From Azophilus sp963663395 (GTDB lineage Bacteria > Pseudomonadota > Gammaproteobacteria > Pseudomonadales > Azotimanducaceae): a stretch of DNA of 64,000 bases. The position numbers and the translations under genes are program-made. Below the pieces are notes generated by a model, which ran no database searches, was not told where the DNA came from, and was given only the letters and a program-made list of their open reading frames with translations. Below are positions 7,952-16,385 of the stretch, in pieces. The number at the start of each line of letters is the position of its first letter. Position 1 is the stretch's first letter. The stretch is taken from NCBI GenBank assembly GCA_963663395.1, contig OY760226.1, positions 3,100,001-3,164,000 on the forward strand. The letters run 5' to 3'.

Positions 7952-9607
7952 TCAGGTTGTCAGCCACTCGAACTGCTGCGGCTTGCGCCCGGCCCTTGGG
8001 TGAATCAGCACGTTCACGAGCGCGGGGCCATCGAACGCCATGGCTTCGTCCAGTGCGCCGCGCAGGTCCGCGGGGTCTTCCACGTACAGGCCCTTGCCGC
8101 CCAGCGCCTCCATCATCCCTTCGTAACGTGCGCCGTAGGTGAGTATGGGCGGTGGCACGGTCTTGCCTGGCTCGATGGGCCCGACACCGCCGCCGATGCC
8201 GCCGTTGTTCAACAAGACGATCTTCACCGGCAGCTTGTAGCGCACCATCGTCTCGACCTCCATGCCGGAAAAACCGAAGGCGCTGTCGCCCTGCACGGCG
8301 ACAACGGGCTGGCCCGGGCTGGTCACCGCGGCGGCGACGGCAAAGCCGAGGCCGATGCCCATGGTGCCGTAGGTGCCGGCATCGAGGCGGTGCCTGGGTG
8401 CGCGGTTGACCATGCGGGTGCGGCCGATGTCCATGGTGTTGGCGCCTTCGCCGACGATGATGGCGTCTTCCGGCAGCCAGGACTCGATGTCGCGGTAGGC
8501 GCGGTAGTAGTTCATCGGCGATGACTCGTCGTCGATCATGGGCTGTACCGCTTCGAGGTTCGCCTGGGCCTTGCCCCGCAACTGGTCGCGCCAGGCGGTT
8601 TCCGCGGGATAGAACCATTGGCGGTTGTCTAGGCCCCTGTTGAGTTGCCCGACGATCGCCTTGCCGTCGCCGGCCAGGGCAACTTCAGCCGGGACGTTGG
8701 CGCCGATTTCCTCCGGCGCGATATCGATCTGAACCACCCGCACGTCGGGCCGGAAGCGGGGCGGCTGGCCGAAATGCATGATCCAGTTGAGCCGCGCGCC
8801 CATCAGCACGATCAGGTCTGCCTCCTTCAGGGCCGTGCTGCGCGCGGCACCCACCGAGAGGGGGTCATCGTCCGGCAGGACGCCCTTGCCCAGTGGCGAG
8901 GCGAGAAATGGCAGCTGGGTACGCTCGATGAACTCGCGCACCTCGTTTTCCGCCTGGGACCAGGCCATGCCCTTGCCGACGATCACCAGCGGCCGCTCGG
9001 CTGATTCCAGGGCGGAGAGCGCCGCCTCGACCGCTTCCGGGTCAGCATGGGTGCGCGGCGACTCGCCAACCGTTGCCGCCTGCACGACCGCTTCCGCGTC
9101 AACCTCGCCGCGGATGATGTCGTCGGGAAAATCCAGGTACACCGGGCCGGGACGTCCGAACTTCGAGTGGCGTACGGCCTGCTCCACGTAGTAGGGAATG
9201 CGCTCGGTGTGCTCGATGGCGTGCGCGTACTTGCAGTAGGGCGCGGCCAGTTCCACCTGGCGCTCCTCCTGAAAGCCGCCCATGCCGTTCTGATAGACGG
9301 GCGACGCGCCGCCGATCAGGATCATGGGCCAGCAGTTCTGCTGGGCGTTGGCCAGCCCGGCAAAGGCGTGGATGACACCCGGTCCGGACACCGTTAGGCA
9401 GGCCTGGGGGCGGCCCGTGAGATAACTGGCGGCTTGGGCGGCGTAGCTGGCGGACTGCTCGTTGCGCATGCCGATGAAGGTGATGCCGGCCTTCTGCGCG
9501 GCGAACGCGGCGCCCACCACGGGGAAGCCGACAATGCCGAACATGTAGTCGACACCCTGTTGCTTGAGGCTCTGCGCCATCAGGGTGGCGCCGTCGATTT
9601 TCTCCAC
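7952..9607 (-). CDS. ThDP-dependent 2-hydroxyacyl-CoA lyase (oxalyl-CoA decarboxylase family)
   Basis: The 551-residue enzyme belongs to the ThDP family that cleaves 2-hydroxyacyl-CoA to formyl-CoA and an aldehyde, or decarboxylates oxalyl-CoA. It has the cofactor-activating Glu in MRNEQSASYAA, the segment ANAQQNCWPMILIGGAS, the ThDP/Mg motif GDSAFGFSGMEVE with a downstream Asn-Asn, and ends ARKPQQFEWLTT. These features recall peroxisomal HACL1 more than bacterial Oxc. The GTG at 9607 follows GGAG and lies 14 bases after the CoA-transferase stop, so the two are one operon. Confidence 0.85.
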   Translation of the reverse strand: MEKIDGATLMAQSLKQQGVDYMFGIVGFPVVGAAFAAQKAGITFIGMRNEQSASYAAQAASYLTGRPQACLTVSGPGVIHAFAGLANAQQNCWPMILIGGASPVYQNGMGGFQEERQVELAAPYCKYAHAIEHTERIPYYVEQAVRHSKFGRPGPVYLDFPDDIIRGEVDAEAVVQAATVGESPRTHADPEAVEAALSALESAERPLVIVGKGMAWSQAENEVREFIERTQLPFLASPLGKGVLPDDDPLSVGAARSTALKEADLIVLMGARLNWIMHFGQPPRFRPDVRVVQIDIAPEEIGANVPAEVALAGDGKAIVGQLNRGLDNRQWFYPAETAWRDQLRGKAQANLEAVQPMIDDESSPMNYYRAYRDIESWLPEDAIIVGEGANTMDIGRTRMVNRAPRHRLDAGTYGTMGIGLGFAVAAAVTSPGQPVVAVQGDSAFGFSGMEVETMVRYKLPVKIVLLNNGGIGGGVGPIEPGKTVPPPILTYGARYEGMMEALGGKGLYVEDPADLRGALDEAMAFDGPALVNVLIHPRAGRKPQQFEWLTT

Positions 9608-9621
9608 GATTACTCCTGGTT

Positions 9622-10824
9622 TCAGTTGTCCTGTTCCGTTGGCCCGGCAATCACGCCGTCGCGCAGCAGGGCTTCGAGTTCGTCCCGGTCCAGCTCGAGA
9701 TCGGCGGCGAGAACCTCGGTGGAATGCTGGCCGAGCAGCGGGGCGGCCTGAATGGGTACGCTGCTCTCCGACATGCGTGCCGGCCAGCCGAGCACGCGCA
9801 CTCTGCCGTGCTGGGGATGTTCGATCTCCTGGATGAAGCCGCGCTCGATCAGGTGCCCGTTCTCGTAGAGGTCCCTGGTGTCGAGCACGGCGCTCGCCGG
9901 AACGCCGCCTTCGGCAAGCTCGCGCATGGCTTCGAACTTGTCCCGCGCCATGGTCCAGGCGGTGATCTCGTCCCGCAGCTCCCCGTCGTGTTTCGCGCGC
10001 TCCCGTGGGGCGGTGAACCGGGGGTCGTTTTCCAGTTCGGGGCGGCCGAGCACGGCGCACAGGTCGCGCCACATGCGCGGTGTCACCGCCATGAGGTAAA
10101 CGTAGTCGTTGGGGCCGCCACCCTTGCAGGGGTACAGCGACATGGTCGAGAGCTCTTCGGCGCCGGTGCGCCGTGTCGGACGCTGCCCGTAGCGCGTCCG
10201 CGAGGCTGCCGTGCGCAGGTAGTAGGTCATCGCCTCCTGCATGGAGAGTTCGATGAACTGGCCCTTGCCGGTCTTCAGTTTCTGTACATAGGCAGCCGAA
10301 ATGGCCAGCGCCATCTGCACGCCGGTGCCGGCATCGCCCATGGTCGGGCCGGGGCGCATGGGCGGCCCATCCGCGTTCCCCGTAATGGAGAAGGCGCCCG
10401 CGGCAGCCTGGGCGACCATGTCGTAGCTCTTGTAGTCGGCCCATGGGCCGTCCAGGCCGAACCCCTTGATGCGCGCATAGATGATGTCGGGCCTGGCGGC
10501 CCGGATGGCGTCGTAGCCGATATCCAGCTTCTCGATGACGCCGGGGCCGTAGTTCTCGACGAAGACATCGTAGCCGGCCACCATCTGCAGCAGCAGGTCG
10601 CGCCCCCGTGGTTTTCGAAGGTCGAGCGCGATGGAACGCTTGTTGCTGTTCCAGACATAGAAGTACTCATCGCCGCCGTCGAGCAGGTTTCTGCCCGGGT
10701 CGCCGGTGCCCGGAGCCTCGACCTTCACCACGTCGGCGCCGAGCCAGGCCAGGCACTGCGTACAGGATGTGCCGGCCTCGTATTGGGTCATGTCCAGTAT
10801 GCGCAGTCCGTCCAGTGCTGCCAT
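9622..10824 (-). CDS. CaiB/BaiF CoA-transferase (formyl-CoA transferase-like)
   Basis: The 400-residue family III CoA-transferase moves CoA between carboxylic acids through an aspartyl-CoA thioester. It has the N-terminal LRILDMTQYEAGTSCTQ and GADVVKVE segments and the catalytic Asp in MGDAGTGVQMAL near residue 170. Formyl-CoA:oxalate transferases belong to this family. Directly upstream of the hydroxyacyl-CoA lyase, it would supply acyl-CoA substrate using formyl-CoA as donor. That cycle is inferred from the gene pair, and the carboxylate partner is unknown. Confidence 0.88.
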   Translation of the reverse strand: MAALDGLRILDMTQYEAGTSCTQCLAWLGADVVKVEAPGTGDPGRNLLDGGDEYFYVWNSNKRSIALDLRKPRGRDLLLQMVAGYDVFVENYGPGVIEKLDIGYDAIRAARPDIIYARIKGFGLDGPWADYKSYDMVAQAAAGAFSITGNADGPPMRPGPTMGDAGTGVQMALAISAAYVQKLKTGKGQFIELSMQEAMTYYLRTAASRTRYGQRPTRRTGAEELSTMSLYPCKGGGPNDYVYLMAVTPRMWRDLCAVLGRPELENDPRFTAPRERAKHDGELRDEITAWTMARDKFEAMRELAEGGVPASAVLDTRDLYENGHLIERGFIQEIEHPQHGRVRVLGWPARMSESSVPIQAAPLLGQHSTEVLAADLELDRDELEALLRDGVIAGPTEQDN

Positions 10825-10941
10825 GCGTGTGCCCTCCGCGCGGGAAAACTAAGCCCTGGCGGTGGTGAAAGCAACCGCGGGATGGCACAACGGGCAGATT
10901 GGCCCCGCGGTGGGCAACACAGGAGGCCGTGGCAAGTGCTG

Positions 10942-12162
10942 CTATCTCAAAACCTTCTGCTCGATGAGCGCGGTCACCCGTTCCGGCGACACGCCGGCTT
11001 GCAGCAGCACTTCACGGGTGTGCTGACCGGCATCGGGCGCCGGGCCGCGCACGTCGATGTCGGCGCCCCTTATCTCGAACGGGGCGGCGACGACTTCCAT
11101 GGCCCCTGCGCGTTCGTGGATGATCAGTGAGAAGGCGCCGCGTTCGCGCAGTGCCGGGTCGTCGATGACTTCGGGCAATTCCGCTGCGGGTTCCCAGATC
11201 ATGCCGGTCGCGTCGAGATTTTCGCGCCAGTATTCGAGGTCGTGGCTGGCGAACAGGGCTTCCAGTTCGGGTACGAGTTCCTGGCCGTGCTCGACCAGGC
11301 CGAGGGCCGATTGAAAACGCTCGTCGGCCGCCCAGTCGTCGCGTCCGAGCATGGCGCAGAACTTCGGCCAGTAGGGCATGGGTAGCGGCGAGACCATCGC
11401 GATCCAGCGGTCGTCGGCGGTGCGGTAGTAGTTCCAGATCGGGTTGGGGGGCACCTTGCGGCTGGTCTTGTCGGGCTGGATTCGCTCGTAGAGCGCGTTG
11501 GTGACGTCGGTGGCCAGCGCCCAGATGCCCGTGCGCTGCAGCGTCACCTCGACGTATTGACCCTCGCCCGTTTTCTCCTGGAGGCGCATGGCGGCAAGAA
11601 TGCTGGCCAGCAGATTCAGAGCCGTGGTGCGGTCGCCGTACCCCGCCCGGGACATCAGGGGCCCGTCATCGCGGTCGCCGAATACCGACATGGCGCCGGA
11701 GCGCGCCCAGAACGCATTCTGGTCGAACGCCGCGCGGTGGCTGTCCGGCCCGTCGGTGCCGTAGCCGGACAGCACGGCATAGACTGCGCCCGGGGACAGT
11801 TCGTGTATGTCCCGGTCGGTGAGGCGATAGCGCTGGAGCCGGGGCCGGGTCAGATTGGTGATGAACACGTGGGACTGGGCCGCGAGCCGGTGCACCATCT
11901 CCACGCCCTCCGGATTCTCGAGGTCGATGCAGATGCCCCGCTTGCCGCGGTTGTCGAACTGGAAACAGGGCGCCACGTAGTCGTCGCCGTACAGTTCGGC
12001 GTAGGTGCGGCGATAGCCGTCGCCTTCCACCGGCTCGACCTTGACGACATCGGCCCCCATGTCTGCCATCAGTGCGGCGCAACTCGGGGCCGCCAGCCAG
12101 CCCGCTACTTCCAGAACCCTGATTCCCTCCAGTGGTGCAGACACGCTCGGTTCTCCCGTCAA
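10942..12162 (-). CDS. CaiB/BaiF CoA-transferase, second copy
   Basis: This 406-residue protein is a second family III CoA-transferase. It begins with LEGIRVLEVAGWLAAPSCAALMAD, has GADVVKVEP, and the catalytic Asp is in GYGDRTTALNLL. It is clearly diverged from the adjacent copy, so the pair is not a recent tandem duplication and the two probably act on different acids. It is transcribed toward the other CoA genes with a 117-base gap and is divergent from the enoyl-CoA hydratase gene. Confidence 0.88.
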   Translation of the reverse strand: MTGEPSVSAPLEGIRVLEVAGWLAAPSCAALMADMGADVVKVEPVEGDGYRRTYAELYGDDYVAPCFQFDNRGKRGICIDLENPEGVEMVHRLAAQSHVFITNLTRPRLQRYRLTDRDIHELSPGAVYAVLSGYGTDGPDSHRAAFDQNAFWARSGAMSVFGDRDDGPLMSRAGYGDRTTALNLLASILAAMRLQEKTGEGQYVEVTLQRTGIWALATDVTNALYERIQPDKTSRKVPPNPIWNYYRTADDRWIAMVSPLPMPYWPKFCAMLGRDDWAADERFQSALGLVEHGQELVPELEALFASHDLEYWRENLDATGMIWEPAAELPEVIDDPALRERGAFSLIIHERAGAMEVVAAPFEIRGADIDVRGPAPDAGQHTREVLLQAGVSPERVTALIEQKVLR

Positions 12163-12309
12163 TTTTCAACTTCCCATTATGGGGCAGGACGCGGCTTGAT
12201 CGCTTGTCGGCCCGAATCGGCGGGCTCCTTTCAGCGGTCCCGGAACTGGCCTGCCGGAAACTGATCGGGAAGCGCACAATCGGCATTTTGGGGTAGAGTA
12301 GCGCGCCTT

Positions 12310-13098
12310 ATGAGTGACTATGCAACCATCCGGGTCGATCGGGACGGCCCGCTCACCACCCTCACACTGAATCGCCCGGAACACCGCAACGGCATGTCGA
12401 ACCGCATGGTGCGGGAAGTCTACGAAACACTGGGCGGGATTGCCGGCGATGACGTGACCCGTGTGCTGGTGCTGACCGGGGCGGGTGACTCTTTCTGCCC
12501 GGGCGCCGACATGAGCCTGTCTACCAGTGACCAGGCGGACCCGGCAGAGACAGCGCCCATCGACCAGATCTGTTTCCAGGTGCCGGCACTGCTGCACGAG
12601 ATGCCCGCGGTCACCCTGGCCGCCATCAATGGCCCCTGCGCCGGGGCGGGGTTGGGTTGGGCGTGCGGCGCCGACCTGCGCGTCGCCACGCGGCGGGCGC
12701 GCTTCAACACCGCGTTCGTCAACGTGGCCTTCGCCGGAGACATGGGCATTCCCTGGAGCCTGCCGCGGTTGGTAGGCGCCGCCAAGGCCCGGGAGCTTTC
12801 CCTGATCTGCGAGAAGTTCGATGCGGAAACGGCGCTGCGGATCGGGCTGGTCGCCCGGGTCTTCGACGACGACGTATTCGCTCGGGAGACCCGCGCAATC
12901 GTGGAAGGCCTGCTGGCGCGGTCGCCGGTTGCGCTCAAGACGTTGAAATCCCACTACGTTGCGGCGGAACGCATGACCTATTCCGATTTCATCGCCCTTG
13001 AGACAGAGCGTCACTTCCAGATTGGCAAGATGCAGGACACGCGGGAAGCGTTCCGGGCGTTCCTGGAAAAACGCGCGCCGGTCTTCAGCGGGCGTTGA
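12310..13098 (+). CDS. Enoyl-CoA hydratase/isomerase family protein
   Basis: The 262-residue crotonase-fold protein has LNRPEHRNGMSNRM, the oxyanion-hole segments GDSFCPGADMS and GPCAGAGLGWACGADLRVAT, and the C-terminal EKRAPVFSGR typical of bacterial enoyl-CoA hydratases. It would hydrate or isomerise an enoyl-CoA. The usual second catalytic Glu position is not obvious in the segment FAGDMGIPWSLPRL, so the exact reaction is open. It is the first gene of a plus-strand series with an SDR pair and an LLM flavoenzyme. Confidence 0.85.
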   Translation: MSDYATIRVDRDGPLTTLTLNRPEHRNGMSNRMVREVYETLGGIAGDDVTRVLVLTGAGDSFCPGADMSLSTSDQADPAETAPIDQICFQVPALLHEMPAVTLAAINGPCAGAGLGWACGADLRVATRRARFNTAFVNVAFAGDMGIPWSLPRLVGAAKARELSLICEKFDAETALRIGLVARVFDDDVFARETRAIVEGLLARSPVALKTLKSHYVAAERMTYSDFIALETERHFQIGKMQDTREAFRAFLEKRAPVFSGR

Positions 13099-13124
13099 TT
13101 GGCCGAGCGGGAGCGGGAGGAACG

Positions 13125-13904
13125 ATGATCGGAGAACGCCTGAAAGACTGTACAGCCATCGTTACCGGCGGCAGCACGGGCATCGGTTACGGGTGCGCGC
13201 AGGTGCTTGGCAGTGCAGGCGTGCATGTGGTGATAACCGCGCGAACCGAAGCGGATGGCCGGCAAGCCGAAGCTGACTTCAGGGCGCTTGGCCTCAGCGT
13301 GGTTTACCTGCGACAAGACGTTTCCTCGGAAGCGGACTGGGAGCGCATCACGAAAGAGACAGTGAAGCGCTTCGGACGGCTCGATTTCCTGATCAACAAT
13401 GCCGGGATCTCGTTTCTGAGCCCCATTGAAGAGACGCCGGCGGAGACCCTGATGTCTATCGTAAGGGTAAACCTCATCGGCGCCTGGTACGGACTCAAGC
13501 ACTGTGTGCCGCTTATTTCGGAGGCATACGAGCAGCGTGGCTTCCCGGGCATGGCGGTCAATGTTTCCTCGGTTCTGAGCCGCATCGGCCAGGACGGCGC
13601 CAGTGCCTATTGCTCGGCCAAGGGCGGCATGGCCGGCCTCAACAGGGCTTATGAGCGGATGCTCGCCGGCCAGCAACACCGGGTGCAGGTCAAGAGCCTG
13701 CTGCCCGGGTACACGATGACTCCCCAGGTGGACAAGGCCATCGGCCGGGACTCGCCGCTGGTGGACCAGATCGGGCAGACGATCCCGCTGCGGCGCTGGG
13801 CGGAACCCGAGGAAATGGGCGAGGCGCTGCTGATGATGCTCGACCCGGCCATTCAATTTGCCGACACAGAGGTGCTTGTCGATGGCGGATTCCTCGCAAG
13901 CTAA
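13125..13904 (+). CDS. Short-chain dehydrogenase/reductase (SDR), probable hydroxyacyl-CoA dehydrogenase
   Basis: The 259-residue classical SDR has TGGSTGIGYG for NAD(P), INNAG, the catalytic Ser in NVSSVLSRIG and YCSAK. The ATG at 13125 follows GGGAGG and lies 26 bases after the hydratase stop. Placed after an enoyl-CoA hydratase, it would most simply oxidise a hydroxyacyl-CoA; this is inference. Its last 23 bases overlap the start of a second SDR-like gene, which suggests coupled synthesis of two related subunits. Confidence 0.86.
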   Translation: MIGERLKDCTAIVTGGSTGIGYGCAQVLGSAGVHVVITARTEADGRQAEADFRALGLSVVYLRQDVSSEADWERITKETVKRFGRLDFLINNAGISFLSPIEETPAETLMSIVRVNLIGAWYGLKHCVPLISEAYEQRGFPGMAVNVSSVLSRIGQDGASAYCSAKGGMAGLNRAYERMLAGQQHRVQVKSLLPGYTMTPQVDKAIGRDSPLVDQIGQTIPLRRWAEPEEMGEALLMMLDPAIQFADTEVLVDGGFLAS

Positions 13905-14499
13905 CCTGCTCGAAGGACGCACCGTGGCCCTGGCGGGTGAACCGGGGGCCTTGAAAGACCAGGTTGCGGCCTGTCTGGATGCGCTGGGCGCGGTGTCGGT
14001 CCGGCTGCAATCGGATGCGTCCGCCGGCCCCGAAATTGGCGATCTCAAGGTCGAGGAACGCGTCACGGCGGCTCTGGACCGGGCCGAGCGCGTCCTTGGT
14101 GGATCCGATGCCGTGGTTTATGTGGGCAGGGATCTCGCGGACAGCGAGGACCTGGCTGCATTCATCGAGGAGAGCATCGGCGGGTACCATTTCCATTTGA
14201 AGCTCGCCAAGCGACTGCGTGCCCGGGCGGCGACGGACGTGGTGGTGGTTGCGGGCGCCTCTGCCGGTGAAGAGCAGCCTGCCCTTGCCGCCGACATTCG
14301 CAACGGTGCACTCCGCCAGATTACACTGGTCGCCGCATCGGAAGGCGGGCCCCTGTCCCCGCCGTTGCTGGTCAACGCGGTCTACGTGTCCGGCGAACCC
14401 GGCCCCGAAGCGTCGGCCAGCCTGACGGCGCTGCTGGCGCGCCTGCTCGGGCGCCCGCAAGGCTATGTGACGGGTACCGCGCTGGGCATCAGGCTCTGA
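13882..14499 (+). CDS. SDR-like protein lacking cofactor and catalytic motifs
   Basis: The 205-residue protein follows the strand/helix rhythm of an SDR: a first strand GRTVALAGEPGALKDQV, then ALDRAERVLGGSDAVVYVG, TDVVVVAGASAG and a helix with AADIRNGALRQI. However, it has no TGxxxGxG, no NNAG and no Ser-Tyr-Lys set. It overlaps the active SDR gene by 23 bases. An inactive SDR paired with an active one is known in BbsCD of anaerobic toluene degradation, which gives a model: a non-catalytic subunit of a heteromer. This role is inference. Confidence 0.65.
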   Translation: MADSSQANLLEGRTVALAGEPGALKDQVAACLDALGAVSVRLQSDASAGPEIGDLKVEERVTAALDRAERVLGGSDAVVYVGRDLADSEDLAAFIEESIGGYHFHLKLAKRLRARAATDVVVVAGASAGEEQPALAADIRNGALRQITLVAASEGGPLSPPLLVNAVYVSGEPGPEASASLTALLARLLGRPQGYVTGTALGIRL

Positions 14500-14524
14500 C
14501 GATTACAGAAACGGGAGATACCCC

Positions 14525-15421
14525 ATGCAGTTCAGCCTCTGGCCAAACCCGACGCAGCCGTATCAAGACGTGCTCGAACTGGCCAGGCATGCCGAAGCCA
14601 CCGGCTGGGACGGCTTCTGGTACGCCGATCACTTCATGCCGAATGCGCCCGATACCAGCACGCCCTGGCCGGAGGCCTGGATGACCCTGGCAGGCGTTGG
14701 CGCGCTGGTACCCAGGCTGCGGCTGGGCACTCTTGTCACCGGCAACACCTATCGTCATCCGGCGGTGCTGGCCAAGATGGCGGCGACGCTGGACCACATG
14801 ACCGGCGGCCGTGTCGTGCTCGGCCTCGGCAGCGGCTGGCAGGAGAACGAGCACCGGCAGTACGGCATCCCGTTCTACACGGTCAAGGAGCGTCTGCAGC
14901 GGCTGGAAGAAGCCTGCGCGGTCATAAAGGCGCTGTTCAGCGAGACGAAAGCCCAGTTCGCCGGCCACTTCTATCAACTCGAGGATGCATCCCTCGAGCC
15001 GAAGCCGGTGCAACGGCCGTTGCCCCTGCTGATCGGCGGCGGCGGCGAACAGCGCACGCTGCGCATTACCGCGCGCTTCGCCGATGCCTGGAACGTGTGG
15101 GGCGACGTGGCGACGTTGCGGCACAAGATGGAGATTCTCGACCGGCATTGCGCGGACCTGGGACGGGACCCCAAATCCATCAGGCGCACCGCGGTGGCCT
15201 TGCTGTTCATGAGTGAGGACAACCAGTTTCTCGAACGGATGCGCAACACCGATCTGCCACAGCCGGCCGTGATCGGTACCCCCGAGGAGGTCAGGGAGAC
15301 GCTGGACGGTTACGAATCTGCCGGGGTGGACGAATTCATCGTCCCGGACTTCACGCTGGGCCAGGGCCGCGAAAAGATTGAGCTTCTCGACCGGTTCATC
15401 AAGGAAGTGGCGGGCCGTTGA
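14525..15421 (+). CDS. LLM-class flavin-dependent oxidoreductase
   Basis: This 298-residue TIM-barrel protein of the bacterial luciferase-like family uses FMN or F420. It starts MQFSLWPNPTQPYQDVLELARHAE, has GFWYADHFMPN, LGTLVTGNTYRHPAVLAKMAATLD and LGLGSGWQENEH, all standard landmarks. It follows the SDR-like gene by 25 bases with GGGAG before the ATG, so it probably belongs to the same operon. Related annotated enzymes are often called F420-dependent, but the cofactor cannot be told here and no F420 gene is visible. Confidence 0.85.
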   Translation: MQFSLWPNPTQPYQDVLELARHAEATGWDGFWYADHFMPNAPDTSTPWPEAWMTLAGVGALVPRLRLGTLVTGNTYRHPAVLAKMAATLDHMTGGRVVLGLGSGWQENEHRQYGIPFYTVKERLQRLEEACAVIKALFSETKAQFAGHFYQLEDASLEPKPVQRPLPLLIGGGGEQRTLRITARFADAWNVWGDVATLRHKMEILDRHCADLGRDPKSIRRTAVALLFMSEDNQFLERMRNTDLPQPAVIGTPEEVRETLDGYESAGVDEFIVPDFTLGQGREKIELLDRFIKEVAGR

Positions 15422-15508
15422 TGGCCGTGGAATTCGCGCCGCGGCTTGGACACAGGAAATCGATTCCTTACAATCGCCGGCTTCCAACCCCATAGGCAGC
15501 AGAAATTC

Positions 15509-16249
15509 ATGATTAATCCGAACTGCGCGATTATCGCGGCGTCTCTGGCCCTTGCCCTGTCGCTCCCCGTAAACGCCGACCTCGCCGAAGACGTCGCCGA
15601 GGCCATGGCCGGGGAAGTCCGCACCGAAGCGGAACGTGCCCGGGATGCGAATCGCAAGCCGGCGGAAACCCTGGCCTTCTTCCGCCTGCAGCCCGACATG
15701 CGCGTGCTGGAACTGCTGCCCGGCGGCGGTTGGTACACCAAGATTCTGGCCCCGGTGCTCTACGACGAGGGCGAACTGTTCGTTTCCATAGGAACCGACC
15801 GGTTGCAGGAGAACCTGCTCGGCGAGCCGGGCTTCGACCGCGTCCAGGTGATCGAGACCGAAGGCGAATTCACGAGGGTCGGCCGGCTGTTCGAAGGCCT
15901 GACGTTCAACGCCGAAGGCATGGACATGGTGCTGACGTTCCGCAACCTGCACAACTTCACGCCCGACGGCCGCGCCGCCATCAACGCCTCCGCATTCGCC
16001 GCACTGAAACCGGGCGGTTACTACGGTGTCGTCGACCACACGCGGCGCCACATGCAAAAGGAAAACGACGAGAACTGGCGCCGCATGGACCCGGTACTGG
16101 CCATCAAGGAGATCGAGGCCGCGGGCTTCGAGTTCGTTGACTATTCGGACCTGCACTACCGGTACGACGATGAACTGCGCTACGAAGTGGGGCGCCGATC
16201 CGTCACCGGCAACACGGACCGGTTCACCCTGCTGTTTCGCAAGCCCTGA
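15509..16249 (+). CDS. Exported class I methyltransferase-like protein
   Basis: The 246-residue protein starts with a Sec signal peptide (LALALSLPVNA-D) and then has the SAM-binding motif I ELLPGGGWYTKIL, followed by a Rossmann methyltransferase pattern with VLTFRNLHNF and GGYYGVVDHTRR. It resembles the COG4798-type predicted methyltransferases that carry export signals. How a SAM enzyme would work outside the cytoplasm is unclear, so the fold may serve another purpose. Start at 15509 was chosen for the signal peptide. Confidence 0.78.
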   Translation: MINPNCAIIAASLALALSLPVNADLAEDVAEAMAGEVRTEAERARDANRKPAETLAFFRLQPDMRVLELLPGGGWYTKILAPVLYDEGELFVSIGTDRLQENLLGEPGFDRVQVIETEGEFTRVGRLFEGLTFNAEGMDMVLTFRNLHNFTPDGRAAINASAFAALKPGGYYGVVDHTRRHMQKENDENWRRMDPVLAIKEIEAAGFEFVDYSDLHYRYDDELRYEVGRRSVTGNTDRFTLLFRKP

Positions 16250-16320
16250 ACCCGCGGTGTTCGGCCGCCGCCCTGCACAAGGGTGAACTGATCCCCGGCT
16301 GGCTGTTGTCGGGGGATTGC

Positions 16321-16346
16321 GGGGGCACCCCGGCTGCCCGGTTTTT
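16321..16346. terminator. Possible terminator between convergent genes
   Basis: A short stem GGGCA / TGCCC (16323-16327 with 16335-16339) with a 7-base loop is followed by GG and five T. It would end transcription of the methyltransferase-like gene on the plus strand. The stem is short. Confidence 0.4.
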
Positions 16347-16385
16347 CGTTGGGCGGGAACGCCGCGCTTTGCGTTGCGGCCCGCC

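Noticed and set aside
7952..9607. Assignment as true oxalyl-CoA decarboxylase
   Set aside because: The transferase neighbour suggests it, but the NCWPMILIGG and ARKPQQFEWLTT segments fit 2-hydroxyacyl-CoA lyases better, so the broader call was kept.
9724..11130. A 468-codon plus-strand frame opposite the CoA-transferases
   Set aside because: The minus-strand frames carry catalytic Asp motifs and coupled spacing; the plus frame has none.
14489..16156. A 555-codon minus-strand frame opposite the LLM and methyltransferase-like genes
   Set aside because: It crosses two convincing plus-strand genes and has low-complexity composition typical of antisense frames.
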